Positions 41,692 to 51,677 are shown, counted from the stretch's first letter. The stretch: 64,000 nt of DNA from Reinekea marinisedimentorum (GCF_004341165.1 NZ_SLZR01000004.1:181936-245935), one strand, 5' to 3'. Translations and numbers: made by a program. The notes: generated by a model not told the origin, from the letters alone.

Positions 41692-42813
41692 CTAAATTAA
41701 CTTCAGAGCTTCTCCGGCATCCAGATACTCAAGCTGCTGATCCTCAGCCACGTTGCGATAAGTCACCTTACCCCGGCACACATTCAGACCATTGAGCAGG
41801 TGCGTATCATCAAGCATGGCCTGTTTGGCACCCTTGTTGGCCAGCGCCAGCACGAACGGCATGGTGGCGTTGTTCAGGGCGATGGTTGAAGTACGCGCCA
41901 CGGCGCCCGGCATATTGGCGACACAGTAGTGAACCACATCATCAACAATGTAGGTTGGCTCTGCATGGGTGGTTGCTTTCGAGGTTTCAAAGCAGCCGCC
42001 CTGATCAATCGCCACATCACACAGCACGGCACCTTTTTTCATTTTACTGACCATCTCACGAGTGACCAGTTTAGGGGCAGCGGCACCCGGTATCAGCACA
42101 GCACCCACAACCAGATCGGCTTCCAGCACATGGGTATTGAGGCTTTCTTTGCTGGAGTAAACCGTCGTAATACGGTTGCCGTATTGCTTATCCAGCTGGC
42201 GCAGGGTGTCTACACTCTTATCCAGCACCACCACATTGGCACCCAAACCGACAGCCATAGCAATCGCATTCTGACCAACAACACCGGCACCAATAACCAC
42301 TACTTTTGCCGGCTCAACGCCCGGCACACCGCCCAACAGCAGGCCACGACCGCCCTGCGCTTTTTCCAGACAGTGCGCACCGGCCTGTATCGACATACGG
42401 CCAGCCACTTCAGACATCGGTGCCAGCAAAGGCAAGTGACCGTTGGCATCGGTGACAGTTTCATAGGCAATACATACGGCACCGGATTTAATTAAATCCT
42501 GAGTTTGTGCGGCATCCGGCGCTAAATGCAGATAGGTAAACAGGGTGTGCTGAGGCGTCAGCATGGCACGTTCAACTGCCTGCGGCTCTTTTACCTTCAC
42601 GATCATTTCGGCCCAGTCGAATACGGCAGGAGCATCCGCTAAAATTTCGGCACCGGCGGCAATGTAGTGCTCATCGGTAAAACCAATCGCTTCCCCGGCC
42701 ATAGTTTCAACGGCCACTTCATGACCACGATGGGTCAGCTCCAACACCACCATGGGGGTCAGACCAACACGATACTCATGATTTTTAATCTCTTTAGGTA
42801 CACCAATCTTCAT
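41692..42813 (-). CDS. ald: Alanine dehydrogenase
   Basis: Ald converts L-alanine to pyruvate and ammonia with NAD, or the reverse. The 373-residue protein has MKIGVPKEIKNHEYRVGLTP, the substrate residues in VKVKEP and YLHLA, and the NAD motif VVVIGAGVVGQNAIAMAVGLGA. The signature IDQGGCFETSKATTH is clear. The region upstream is very AT-rich with GAAT/ATTC half-sites, which could suit an Lrp/AsnC-type activator. That is inference only. Confidence 0.97.
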   Translation of the reverse strand: MKIGVPKEIKNHEYRVGLTPMVVLELTHRGHEVAVETMAGEAIGFTDEHYIAAGAEILADAPAVFDWAEMIVKVKEPQAVERAMLTPQHTLFTYLHLAPDAAQTQDLIKSGAVCIAYETVTDANGHLPLLAPMSEVAGRMSIQAGAHCLEKAQGGRGLLLGGVPGVEPAKVVVIGAGVVGQNAIAMAVGLGANVVVLDKSVDTLRQLDKQYGNRITTVYSSKESLNTHVLEADLVVGAVLIPGAAAPKLVTREMVSKMKKGAVLCDVAIDQGGCFETSKATTHAEPTYIVDDVVHYCVANMPGAVARTSTIALNNATMPFVLALANKGAKQAMLDDTHLLNGLNVCRGKVTYRNVAEDQQLEYLDAGEALKLI

Positions 42814-43177
42814 GGGGAACGACTCCTAATAAGGTTGTTTTTTCATTTTTAACATCACGAATTGACGGCAACCAGTATAGGAAATGAGAATATTTTTAGA
42901 ATTCTTTAATTCGCCTATTTTTAAGAAGATAAAACTATATAAACAGCATTAATTAAGCAATAAAAACCAATAAATTACACAAGCACAGAAAATACCACTA
43001 AAAAATAACAACCCACAAACAGCCAGAACCTAGCCAATAAAAGTCTAACAAGCAACGGCAAAGATTCTTTACAGAAAATCAGATCCAATTGGCCACAGGC
43101 ACCCGCATTAGAGTGCCAGAGTAAACCAATTGAACAGCTGAGAAAGGGTCTAGTGGGCCACGCGCAAAGTTAGGTCA
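42814..43177. other. AT-rich intergenic region upstream of ald
   Basis: This region of 364 bases has no gene. The half near ald is strongly AT-rich, with an imperfect GAAT-N9-ATTC palindrome near 42891. At the other end, an imperfect CTAGTG/CACTAG hairpin (43150-43181) covers the stop of the LacI-family gene. Confidence 0.5.
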
Positions 43178-44185
43178 CTAGGCTGAACGCTGAACAACGG
43201 ACTGGCGTTCAATCAAACGGGGGGTAAAACGCAGCGGATGCTCGTTTTTCGGGTAAGAAGGGTCAATCTCATGCAGCAGGCGCTGGGCCGCCAATGCGCC
43301 CATTTCGCCTATCGGATAACGCACCGTGGTTAAATGCGGCTTAAGTACTCGGGCAAGAATCACATCATCGAAACCTACCAGAGACACCTGCTCGGGCACC
43401 TCGTAGCCGGTATCCTGAAGCATCATTGTTGCACCGGCTGCCATGGCATCGTTGTAGCAAAAAACGCCGGTAATACCGAGGTCGCGCGCCATCAGTTCTG
43501 CCATAGCGTAGTTACCGCCTTCCTCATCCGGGAACGACTTCACCAGCTTCTGCTCATCAAACTCGATGCCAGCGGCCGCAAGGGCCTTTTTATAGCCTGC
43601 GATACGGCTTTCGCCATCTTCAATGCCGATATTCGTACAAATACACCCAATATTGCGGTGCCCTTTTTGAATCAGGTGACGCGTTGCCAAGTAAGCACCG
43701 TATTCATTATCGAGGAACACACAGCGGTCTTCCCAGCCTTTCACCAGACGGTTGACCAGCATGGTTGGAATACCGCTTTCAAACAGCGCAATAATCTCTT
43801 CATCCGGCAGAGCCTTGGAGTGGATAATCAAACCATCGCAGCGGCGCTCGCGCAGAAACGCAATGGAAGAGCGCTCCAGATCTGCCTTGTGATAACCCGC
43901 CGTGGCGATGACATGCTTGCCCGCATTCATCACCTCTTTATGTACAGACCCCATCAGCCGGCTAAAGAACGGTGATTCTATTTCGCCGACCAACAACCCT
44001 ATGCAGTCGGAACGGTTGTTCACCAGCGCGCGGGCCAGGGTATTAGGCTGATATTTAAGTGCTTCCATCGCCGATATAACAGCCTGACGTTTTTCCGGCA
44101 CCACCGATGCGGAATTATTGATCACACGGGAAACTGTTGAAACAGAAACCCCTGCCGCCTTTGCTACATCTTTGATATTTGCCAT
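43178..44185 (-). CDS. LacI/GalR-family repressor of the galactose operon
   Basis: The 335-residue protein has an N-terminal helix-turn-helix (NIKDVAKAAGVSVSTVSRVINNS) and hinge helix (NTLARALVNNRS). A periplasmic-binding-protein-like effector domain follows, with FCYNDAMAAGA and VSLVGFDDVILARVLKPHLTTVRYP. It is divergent from galT, and two palindromes that fit LacI-family operators lie between them. GalR-like control of galTKM is therefore likely, with galactose as probable inducer. It may also control itself through the operator 18 bases upstream of its start. Confidence 0.9.
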   Translation of the reverse strand: MANIKDVAKAAGVSVSTVSRVINNSASVVPEKRQAVISAMEALKYQPNTLARALVNNRSDCIGLLVGEIESPFFSRLMGSVHKEVMNAGKHVIATAGYHKADLERSSIAFLRERRCDGLIIHSKALPDEEIIALFESGIPTMLVNRLVKGWEDRCVFLDNEYGAYLATRHLIQKGHRNIGCICTNIGIEDGESRIAGYKKALAAAGIEFDEQKLVKSFPDEEGGNYAMAELMARDLGITGVFCYNDAMAAGATMMLQDTGYEVPEQVSLVGFDDVILARVLKPHLTTVRYPIGEMGALAAQRLLHEIDPSYPKNEHPLRFTPRLIERQSVVQRSA

Positions 44186-44202
44186 TGAACCAGCCTACCC
44201 CC

Positions 44203-44216
44203 TGAAACAGGTTTCA
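44203..44216. promoter_or_regulatory. Second LacI-family operator
   Basis: TGAAAC-AG-GTTTCA is a 6-2-6 palindrome, 18 bases before the repressor gene. Its centre is 56 bases from the centre of the main operator. Confidence 0.65.
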
Positions 44217-44257
44217 AATACTGACCGTTTTTTTCTTATATAACAATAGCTGAAGGA

Positions 44258-44285
44258 TTGAAAACGTTTTCAAATACACTAAAAT
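44258..44285 (+). promoter_or_regulatory. gal promoter with overlapping LacI-family operator
   Basis: TTGAAAACGTTTTCAA (44258-44273) is a perfect 16-base palindrome of LacI/GalR type with a central CG. TTGAAA (44258-44263) also serves as a -35 box, with TAAAAT (44280-44285) 16 bases later. A bound repressor would directly block RNA polymerase. Confidence 0.8.
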
Positions 44286-44315
44286 AACACCAAACAATAA
44301 TTACAGGATTCCAGC

Positions 44316-45368
44316 ATGACAGCCGCAAAATTCGACCCGACCGATCATCCGCACAAGCGCCTGAATGTTCTGACCGGTGAATGGGTTCTTGTTTCCCCAC
44401 ACCGCGCCAAGCGCCCGTGGCAGGGCCAAAACGAGTCAAAAGACGATACGCCACTGCCCTCTTACGACCCCGACTGTTTTCTCTGCGCCGGTAATAAACG
44501 TATTTCCGGTGACATCAACCCGAACTACAAAGGCACCTTCGTTTTTGAAAACGACTTTGCCGCCCTGCAAAAAGACATCCCGGATTCTCCCGAGCCTGTC
44601 GACCCTCTGTTCCAGCTGAAGTCCGAGAAAGGTGAAGCACACGTTATCTGCTTCAGCCCGGATCACAGCAAAACCTTACCAGAGCTGGACATCCCCGCTC
44701 TGGAAGCCGTTGTGCAAACCTGGGCAGACCAATATCGCCGGCTAAGCAGCAAGTACGAATGGGTTCAGCTGTTTGAAAACAAGGGCGCGATCATGGGTTG
44801 CTCACAGCCACACCCGCATGGCCAGGTGTGGGCGAACTCCAGCGTCCCGACTCTGCCCGCCAAAGAGCATGACCAGCAAAGCCAATACTACCGGGAGCAT
44901 GGCAAGGCTCTGCTGCTCGACTATGCACTGAAAGAGAGTAAAGACGGCACCCGAACCATTGTTGAAAACGAGCACTGGATTGCCGTTGTCCCCTATTGGG
45001 CATCGTGGCCATTTGAAACCCTTCTGCTGCCAAAATTCGCCTGCCGTCACTTCCATGAGCTTAACGCTGACCGCAAAACCAGCCTGGCAAAAGCCATTAA
45101 GGAACTGACCATCCGCTACGACAACCTGTTTGAAACTTCCTTCCCTTATTCAATGGGCTGGCATGGCGCACCCACCTCTGAAATCAAAAACGCTGCCTGG
45201 CAGTTGCATGCGCACTTCTTTCCGCCACTGCTGCGCAGCGCCACGGTGAAAAAGTTCATGGTTGGTTACGAAATGATGGCGGAATCCCAGCGGGACCTCA
45301 CACCCGAGCAGGCGGCTGAAAAACTGCAGCAGGTGAGCAACAAACATTACAAGGAAGGCAAACAATGA
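44316..45368 (+). CDS. galT: Galactose-1-phosphate uridylyltransferase
   Basis: GalT swaps UMP between UDP-glucose and galactose-1-phosphate in the Leloir pathway. The 350-residue protein has [24 protein letters not shown] start, the metal site CFLCAGN, and the active-site [15 protein letters not shown] precedes the start. Its stop overlaps the galK start (ATGA), so the two are translationally coupled. Confidence 0.97.
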   Translation: MTAAKFDPTDHPHKRLNVLTGEWVLVSPHRAKRPWQGQNESKDDTPLPSYDPDCFLCAGNKRISGDINPNYKGTFVFENDFAALQKDIPDSPEPVDPLFQLKSEKGEAHVICFSPDHSKTLPELDIPALEAVVQTWADQYRRLSSKYEWVQLFENKGAIMGCSQPHPHGQVWANSSVPTLPAKEHDQQSQYYREHGKALLLDYALKESKDGTRTIVENEHWIAVVPYWASWPFETLLLPKFACRHFHELNADRKTSLAKAIKELTIRYDNLFETSFPYSMGWHGAPTSEIKNAAWQLHAHFFPPLLRSATVKKFMVGYEMMAESQRDLTPEQAAEKLQQVSNKHYKEGKQ

Positions 45369-46525
45369 GCGGGCAAGAAAAAACCTTACAACAACAAGCC
45401 ACCGAGTCATTTACCAGCCACTTCGGTTACCCACCCAGCCACAGCTTTCACGCGCCGGGTCGCGTTAACCTGATTGGCGAACACACCGACTACAACGATG
45501 GCTTTGTACTGCCGGCGGCCATTGATTTCGGGACGACGGTTGTGGCCAGCCAGCGCAGTGATTCAAAAATACGCGCCTGTGCCGTGAATTTCGATCAACA
45601 GATAGCGCAGTTCGATTTGAACGAAGAAATAACACACAGCGATGACGGCTGGTCCAATTACCTGCGCGGTGTAGCCGATCAACTGCTTAAAGCCGGTTTC
45701 AAACTCGCCGGCGCAGATCTGGCTATCGTCGGTGACGTGCCTTACGGTGCCGGCTTAAGCTCCTCTGCAGCGCTGGAGGTGGTGCTGATTCGTGCACTGC
45801 TGGAGTTGTGCGACAGCAGCATCGACCCAACCCAGGCAGCGCTCCTGGGCCAAAAGACCGAAAACGAATTCATTGGCGCGCAAACCGGCATTATGGATCA
45901 ACTGATCATTGCCCACGGAAAAAAAGACCACGCCGTGCTCATTGATTGCCGCAGCCTGACCACACAACCGGTGCCGCTCGATGCCGACTTTAAAATCGTC
46001 ATCTTCCACTCCAATGTGAAGCGCGGGCTGGTCGACAGTGAATACAATACCCGGCGCTTAAGCTGCCAGGCCGCGGCAGATAAGCTGGCAATCAGCCACT
46101 TGCGCGATGCCACTATGGACATGCTCGATAACATCAAAGGCGAAATCGACGAGGTTATTTACCGCCGCGCCCGGCACGTCATTACCGAGAATGAACGCAC
46201 ACTGGAAGCCGCCGATGCACTGAAAGCGAGAGACTGGCAAACCCTGGGCAGACTGATGGCAGAGTCTCACACCTCCATGAAGGATGACTTTGAAATTACT
46301 GTTCCGCCTATTGATGGGCTGGTCAGCCTGATTCAGGAAAAAATCGGCCGCCATGGCGGTGGCGCACGCATGACTGGTGGCGGCTTTGGCGGATGCGTCG
46401 TTTCGCTGGTGCACAACAGCCAGGTGGATGAGGTGATTGCACACGTAAAGGCGAACTACCAAGCGAAGTTTGGTATAAAAGAAACCGTCTATATTTGTCA
46501 GGCGGTCGATGGAGCCTTTGCCTGA
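45365..46525 (+). CDS. galK: Galactokinase
   Basis: GalK phosphorylates alpha-D-galactose at C1. The 386-residue GHMP kinase has the galactose signature [17 protein letters not shown] (residues 29-45), the ATP loop [12 protein letters not shown], and the C-terminal [16 protein letters not shown]. It overlaps galT by 4 bases. galE is not in the window, so the epimerase must be elsewhere. Confidence 0.97.
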   Translation: MSGQEKTLQQQATESFTSHFGYPPSHSFHAPGRVNLIGEHTDYNDGFVLPAAIDFGTTVVASQRSDSKIRACAVNFDQQIAQFDLNEEITHSDDGWSNYLRGVADQLLKAGFKLAGADLAIVGDVPYGAGLSSSAALEVVLIRALLELCDSSIDPTQAALLGQKTENEFIGAQTGIMDQLIIAHGKKDHAVLIDCRSLTTQPVPLDADFKIVIFHSNVKRGLVDSEYNTRRLSCQAAADKLAISHLRDATMDMLDNIKGEIDEVIYRRARHVITENERTLEAADALKARDWQTLGRLMAESHTSMKDDFEITVPPIDGLVSLIQEKIGRHGGGARMTGGGFGGCVVSLVHNSQVDEVIAHVKANYQAKFGIKETVYICQAVDGAFA

Positions 46526-46554
46526 CGCCTATAAGAAAAATAAAAGGAAACAAC

Positions 46555-47604
46555 ATGACTGCAGGCATCTCAGAAGTAGAGATCGGAAGCCTTCCAAATG
46601 GCCAGACTGTTAAAAAATACTGCTTACGAAACGACAACGGCGCACAGGCAAGTTTTTTAAACCTGGGCGCTTCCTGGATAGAATTCAAACTCGCAAAAGA
46701 TGAGCCCAGCCTTGTTCTGGGCTGCACAACGCTTGAAGCCTTTATCGACCAGCAAGCCTATCTCGGTGCAACCGTCGGCCGCTATGCCAACCGCATCAAG
46801 AACGGCCAGTTCCGGTTGAACGGTGAGAAGATTCAATTGGATAAAAACCAGGCGTCTCATCATTTACACGGTGGCAGTGAGGGCATTTCCAACAAAATCT
46901 GGGACAGCCACATCAAGTTAAAAGACGATAAAACGCCCATCCTCACCTTTCATTGCCTGAGCAAAGACGGCGAATCCGGCTTTCCCGGCAATGTTGATAT
47001 CACGCTAACCATTACCCTGACCGAAGCGAATGATGTGCGGTTCCATTACAGCGCCACCACGGATAAGCCCACCATTCTTAATTTAACCAATCACGCTTAC
47101 TTTAATCTGGATGGCAACCGTTTTGGCAATATCAACAATCACGAGTTTAAGCTGAACTCAACAACCTATCTGGATACCGATGCCTCCGGCATCCCGACCG
47201 GGCTGCTGATAGACGCGTGCGATTCCGCACTGAATTTTACCGACTGGAAAAACATAGAGCGTGAACTGACTGACCTGACCGAGCCACACCTTGCCCTATG
47301 TGAAGGCTACGACCACTGCTTCTGCTTCCAAAACGACAGCAAACTTCGAACCCTGGCCAGCGCTCAATCGCAACATTCCGGCCGAAAGCTCACCTGTCGC
47401 TCCAACCTGCCCGGCATGCAGTTTTATACGGCGAATTTTTTGCAGGGCACACCCACGGGCGACGGCGATTCTTACCGCCGGCACGGAGCCTTTTGTTTTG
47501 AACCGGGGTATTGGACAGATTCGCCAAACCACGCACATTTCCCGGATTGTACGATTGACCCGGACAACAGCTACTCCGCTATAATCGAGTACTCTTTTAG
47601 TTAG
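46555..47604 (+). CDS. galM: Aldose 1-epimerase (mutarotase)
   Basis: GalM interconverts alpha and beta anomers of galactose, feeding GalK. The 349-residue protein starts at ATG 46555 after AAAAGGA. LGATVGRYANRI, ASHHLHGGSEGISNKIW and the catalytic-His segment NLTNHAYFNLDG are present. The acid/base Glu lies in FCFEPGYWTDSPNH. It follows galK by 29 bases and completes a galT-galK-galM operon. Confidence 0.95.
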   Translation: MTAGISEVEIGSLPNGQTVKKYCLRNDNGAQASFLNLGASWIEFKLAKDEPSLVLGCTTLEAFIDQQAYLGATVGRYANRIKNGQFRLNGEKIQLDKNQASHHLHGGSEGISNKIWDSHIKLKDDKTPILTFHCLSKDGESGFPGNVDITLTITLTEANDVRFHYSATTDKPTILNLTNHAYFNLDGNRFGNINNHEFKLNSTTYLDTDASGIPTGLLIDACDSALNFTDWKNIERELTDLTEPHLALCEGYDHCFCFQNDSKLRTLASAQSQHSGRKLTCRSNLPGMQFYTANFLQGTPTGDGDSYRRHGAFCFEPGYWTDSPNHAHFPDCTIDPDNSYSAIIEYSFS

Positions 47605-47616
47605 TCGGAATACACC

Positions 47617-48051
47617 ATGAAAAAAATAATGATTGCTGCTGCTATTGCCTTGTGTTCATCGCCACTGACGTTTGCCGGCGGTAAAGGCGGCACAGAGTTA
47701 GGCTTGGCCTCTTACAGCGGAGTCGGAATCATAGCCTCAAAGGGGATTCCTCTGGATGTTGAGTTTTTAAGCTCTAAAGGGCTCTACTCTTTTGGCGAAC
47801 TGGAGTTTGGCGTAGGGTTCGGAGATGACTTTGCTGCCGGTGTTGAACTGAGCGCTGGCTTATTATTCCCGATTGATAATGGCATCAGTATTTACGGTAG
47901 CCTGGGCCCTGCACTTGGGTTTGGTGACGATACTGAATTTGGTCTGGGCGCTGAAATCGGCCTGAACATTGATGTAAATGAAAGCTTAGTCTTCATTGAA
48001 GCTGGTACTCATCCGGCTTCTAACTACTTCGCGGTTGGCATGCGCTTCTGA
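47617..48051 (+). CDS. Secreted or outer-membrane beta-rich protein, unknown
   Basis: The 144-residue protein has a clear signal peptide (KKIMIAAAIALCSSPLTFA, cleavage after residue 20). The mature part is glycine-rich with alternating strands (LGLASYSGVGIIAS, FGELEFGVGFGDDF, GISIYGSLGPALGFG) and ends in the aromatic-terminal pattern FAVGMRF. That end suits a small beta-barrel or lipocalin-like outer-membrane protein. It starts 12 bases after galM but does not look like a galactose gene. The 88-bp repeat array begins 9 bases after its stop. Confidence 0.75.
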   Translation: MKKIMIAAAIALCSSPLTFAGGKGGTELGLASYSGVGIIASKGIPLDVEFLSSKGLYSFGELEFGVGFGDDFAAGVELSAGLLFPIDNGISIYGSLGPALGFGDDTEFGLGAEIGLNIDVNESLVFIEAGTHPASNYFAVGMRF

Positions 48052-48060
48052 TAATACCTT

Positions 48061-48893
48061 GTCGGGCTGAAGCCCGACCTACCAATGAGCCGCGGTTGTA
48101 GGTTGGTCTTTAGGCCAACATAGGATGTTGCTGAATTCGGGGCTAGCTGTCGGGCTGAAGCCCGACCTACCAATGAGCCGCGGCTGTAGGTTGGTCTTTA
48201 GGCCAACATAGGATGCTACTGAATTCGGGGTTGAGTGTCGGGCTGAAGCCCGACCTACAAATAAGCCCCAATTGTAGGTTGGCCTTTAGGCCAACATAGT
48301 ATGTTACTGAATTCGAGGCTGACTGTCGGGCTGAAGCCCGACCTACAAATGAGCCGCGGTTGTAGGTTGGTCTTTAGACCAACATAGGATGCTACTGAAC
48401 TCAGGCTGACTGTCGGGCTGAAGCCCGACCTACCAATGAGCTGCGGTTGTAGGTTGGCCTTTAGGCCAACATGGGATGGTACTGAACTCAGGGCTGACTG
48501 TCGGGCTGAAGCCCGACCTACCAATGAGCCTCGGTTGTAGGTTGGCCTTTAGGCCAACATGGGCTGCTGCTGAATTCGAGGCTAACTGTCGGGCTGAAGC
48601 CCGACCTACAAATAAGCTGCGGGTGTAGATTGATCTTTAGGCCAACTTAGGATGCTACAGAATTCGGGGCTGGCTGTCGGGCTGAAGCCCGACCTACCAA
48701 TGAGCCGCGGCTGTAGGTTGGCCTTTAGGCCAACATAGAATGCTACTGAATTCGAGGCTGTCTGTCGGGCTGAAGCCCGACCTACCAATAAGCTGCGGTT
48801 GTAGGTTGGTCTTTAGGCCAACATGGGATGGCGCTGAATTCGGGACTGGCTGTCGGGCTGAAGCCCGACCTACCAATGAGCTGCGGTTCTATG
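48061..48893. repeat. 88-bp tandem repeat array, nine units plus a partial tenth
   Basis: Units start at 48061, 48149, 48237, 48325, 48412, 48500, 48588, 48676, 48764 and 48852, so the period is 88 (once 87). Each unit has two perfect hairpins with 8-bp stems and 2-base loops: GTCGGGCT-GA-AGCCCGAC and GTTGGCCT-TT-AGGCCAAC. Between them an ACCTAC/GTAGGT pair brings the hairpins together. In several units the second stem changes but keeps pairing (see findings). The period is not a multiple of three, and open frames in it are incidental. It is a REP-like repeat, not a CRISPR. Confidence 0.93.
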
Positions 48894-48901
48894 CTAAGCG
48901 C

Positions 48902-50266
48902 CTAGCGCTGCAGGTTTTTCATCAACAGGCCATACTGCTCTGCCGATGCTGCCAGATCTTCCGGCACTGAGATCTTCACTTCAAAGTCACCGCCCGGCAC
49001 TTCCTGCATATCTTCCTGCTTTTTCAAGTTACGGATGTGCTCGACGTTAAAGGTCGCATTACCGGCCGGCGTCATCAGTTCAACTGAATCCCCAACGGCA
49101 AATTTGTTTTTAGAGCGCAGGTGCAGCGCTTCGCCATCGCGGCCAATCACCTCGGCCACAAACTGCTGATGAACACCCACAGAGCGACCGATTTCATAGT
49201 TCTGATATTCATCATGAACGTGGCGACGGTAGAAGCCTTCGGTGTACCCACGGTGCGCCAGGTTTTCCAGCGTATTCATCAGCCCCTTGTCGAAGCTCTT
49301 ACCGGCAACGGCATCATCAATGGCTTTGCGGTAGGCCTGAGCAGTTCGCGCAACGTAATAGTGGCTTTTGGTGCGGCCTTCAATCTTCAGGCTGTGTACG
49401 CCCATTTGAGTCAACCGCTCAACGTGCTGAATAGCGCGCAGGTCTTTTGAGTTCATAATGTAGGTGCCGTGCTCATCTTCATAAGCCGGCATATAGGTAC
49501 CCGGACGGCCTTCCTCTTCTAACAGGAATATCTCATCCGTTGGGCCACCTGCGCCCAGCGTTGGCGCATCGCTGGCGATCTTTTCTTCCGGTGGCGTCCA
49601 AATTTTCGGGTCTTTAGGTACAAAATCGCCACTGGCATCTTCTTTGGCTTCGTGAGCGTTGTACTTCCAGCGGCAGGTGTTGGTGCAGGTACCCTGGTTA
49701 GGGTCACGCTTGTTAATGTAGCCACTCAACAGGCAACGGCCGGAATAGGCAATACAGAGTGCGCCGTGAACAAAAGTCTCAATTTCCAGGCCCGGGCAGT
49801 TAATGCGGATTTCTTCAATCTCTTCCAGTGATAGCTCACGGGAAAGAATAATCCGGCGAATACCCTGCTTATACCAGAACAGAGCCGAGGCGTAGTTCAC
49901 TACGTTCGCCTGAACAGACAGGTGAATCTCCTGGTCCGGGTATTTTTCACGCACCAGCATAATCAAACCGGGGTCAGACATGATCAGCGCATCGGGCTTC
50001 ATTTCAATAACCGGCGCAATATCGCGCAGGTAGGTTTTAATCTTCGAGTTGTGCGGCGCAATGTTACTGGCCACGTACAACTGCTTACCCTGCGCACGGG
50101 CTTCATTAATGCCTGTTTCCAGATTGGCCAGCGTAAAGTCGTTGTTGCGTACCCGCAGTGAATAGCGTGGCTGACCGGCATAAACGGCATCTGCACCGTA
50201 AGCAAAGGCGTAACGCATGTTTCTGAGGGTGCCCGCTGGCGAGAGAAGTTCCGGTTTAAAAGTCAT
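48902..50266 (-). CDS. trhP: tRNA hydroxylation protein TrhP, peptidase U32 family (YegQ)
   Basis: TrhP is needed to hydroxylate uridine-34 of some tRNAs to 5-hydroxyuridine, with prephenate as a required metabolite. The 454 residues match E. coli YegQ (453). ELLSPAGTLRNMRYAFAYGADAVYAG opens the barrel. The U32 signature ETFVHGALCIAYSGRCLLSGY, followed by GTCTNTCRWKY, supplies four cysteines for a probable iron-sulfur cluster. A C-terminal beta domain (VGDSVELMTPAGNATF) closes it. The product supplies the substrate of the CmoA/B pathway, to which cmoM at 7.4 kb also belongs. Confidence 0.92.
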   Translation of the reverse strand: MTFKPELLSPAGTLRNMRYAFAYGADAVYAGQPRYSLRVRNNDFTLANLETGINEARAQGKQLYVASNIAPHNSKIKTYLRDIAPVIEMKPDALIMSDPGLIMLVREKYPDQEIHLSVQANVVNYASALFWYKQGIRRIILSRELSLEEIEEIRINCPGLEIETFVHGALCIAYSGRCLLSGYINKRDPNQGTCTNTCRWKYNAHEAKEDASGDFVPKDPKIWTPPEEKIASDAPTLGAGGPTDEIFLLEEEGRPGTYMPAYEDEHGTYIMNSKDLRAIQHVERLTQMGVHSLKIEGRTKSHYYVARTAQAYRKAIDDAVAGKSFDKGLMNTLENLAHRGYTEGFYRRHVHDEYQNYEIGRSVGVHQQFVAEVIGRDGEALHLRSKNKFAVGDSVELMTPAGNATFNVEHIRNLKKQEDMQEVPGGDFEVKISVPEDLAASAEQYGLLMKNLQR

Positions 50267-50403
50267 TTAATTACCTTAAAGAAGCGCCTGTTGCTTTCTG
50301 GCAATCATTACCAGTCAGTACAGCCATGCTGAAAATTCGAGGCGCGGATTCTATCAAATCCGCAAATGATCTCAATCGTATGGAAAATAAACAGGTTAAG
50401 GTT

Positions 50404-51423
50404 TCAGGAGTTCTCATCCGAATTGCGGATAAAACCGAGCACTTCACGCACCAGGCGTTCGTTGCTTTGCGGTCGGAAGATATCGCCGGCAATAACGTGG
50501 TTGGTAGAACCAGGCTCTGCCGGCTCTTTCAGGCGCTCAACAATAGCCGCGCCCCATCGTGACATCACCTTGCCGGTGAAAGAGGAATACACCGTTTTAT
50601 CTTCATCGGCATAGATAAACAGCGTCGGGGTTTTAACCGAGCCAACGTTAGAGCGGTAAACCGCCTCTGCAAGGCCCACCACGCCAAACAGTACTTTCAC
50701 CGGGTATGGCGCTGTCCAGTACCTGGCTTCTTCCTCTCTGGTTGACGCTACACCGTAATCCGGGCCGGTAATCAGGGGTATCCAACACCTTGCCCAAGGC
50801 CACAAGAACAAGCGGATGGCCTTATGGTTAGGCCGGTAGTTGGGTGCGAACAAGACTAAGCTGGCCAGCTTTGCCTGAACCTCGGGCTGCTGCGCCATCC
50901 ATGTGGCCAGCGTGGCACCGGTCGAGGTTGCAACAATAATGACCTTATCACCCAGTTGGGTTGCCACGTTCCAGGCCTCGATCACATCACGGATCCAGTC
51001 ATCAGGTCTGGCTTCACCCAACTGCTGTGCGCTGGTGCCATGGCCAGTTAAACGGGTTGCATGAAAGTTTGCCTTCAGGCTGCTGGCGACCATTTCCGGC
51101 ACCGGTGAAATCTCCTGCCTGCAGGCAGAGAAACCATGAATGTATAAAACCGAACAGGCTGTTTTAGCGGGCAATGCCGGGTTAGCAAAGCTAATCAGCT
51201 TTTCTGCACCGGGAATGATATTGGGTATTTCACTCTCGCTCTGCTGCAGCTGGGCTGCCAGTTCGCTTAAATTTATTGCAGGCGAAAGCCCCGACCGGGC
51301 CGTTGCCGGGCCGTCGTGAGCCGGGTTGCCTTGCCACCAGAGCCGTGTTTTTTCCCTCGGACCCAGTAAAAAAAGCGTAATAACCAAAATGACAACGACA
51401 AGAAAACTCAAAACAACACTCAT
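50404..51423 (-). CDS. Membrane-anchored alpha/beta hydrolase
   Basis: From ATG 51423 the protein has 339 residues. An N-terminal helix (VVLSFLVVVILVITLFLLG, residues 3-21) anchors it. The hydrolase fold shows VLYIHGFSACRQE (oxyanion region), ATRLTGHGTSAQQLGE, and the nucleophile elbow VATSTGAT. That elbow has Ala in place of the first Gly of GXSXG. Later, LFIYADEDKTVYSSF and STNHVIAGD would give the Asp and His. A TTG 15 bases upstream is a weaker start. Substrate is unknown; a lipase, esterase or serine aminopeptidase-like activity is possible. Confidence 0.85.
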   Translation of the reverse strand: MSVVLSFLVVVILVITLFLLGPREKTRLWWQGNPAHDGPATARSGLSPAINLSELAAQLQQSESEIPNIIPGAEKLISFANPALPAKTACSVLYIHGFSACRQEISPVPEMVASSLKANFHATRLTGHGTSAQQLGEARPDDWIRDVIEAWNVATQLGDKVIIVATSTGATLATWMAQQPEVQAKLASLVLFAPNYRPNHKAIRLFLWPWARCWIPLITGPDYGVASTREEEARYWTAPYPVKVLFGVVGLAEAVYRSNVGSVKTPTLFIYADEDKTVYSSFTGKVMSRWGAAIVERLKEPAEPGSTNHVIAGDIFRPQSNERLVREVLGFIRNSDENS

Positions 51424-51598
51424 GAAAAAGGTTAACAAGTGGCGGAACGTATAAATATTAGCAGCCTGCAGCTCTCTACGACGTGCAAAAGTTGCATATA
51501 TTGCAACTCATTGACCTTCCGGCCGATGTTAGGCTGGGTACTGGTCAATAAAGAAACCAAAAAATCGGCTTTGAGAGCAAAACCTTCTAATCTTTGCC

Positions 51599-51604
51599 TA
51601 TAAT
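51599..51604 (+). promoter_or_regulatory. Candidate -10 box before the CBM48 gene
   Basis: TATAAT lies 74 bases before the start. A matching -35 at the right spacing is not clear. Confidence 0.35.
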
Positions 51605-51677
51605 TCGTGAATAAAAGAATAACCTGTAAACCAGATACCGTAATTACAAAACTAAGGACCTTTGACCAGGAGTCACC

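Noticed and set aside
48255..48876. Three minus-strand frames of 60-89 residues inside the 88-bp array, beginning MVGRASARQ
   Set aside because: They are translations of the tandem repeat. The period is not a multiple of three, and the peptides simply repeat the hairpin words. Such frames are commonly mis-annotated in genomes with this repeat.
48061..48893. CRISPR array
   Set aside because: The unit repeats along its whole length with only scattered differences. There are no unique spacers and no cas genes.
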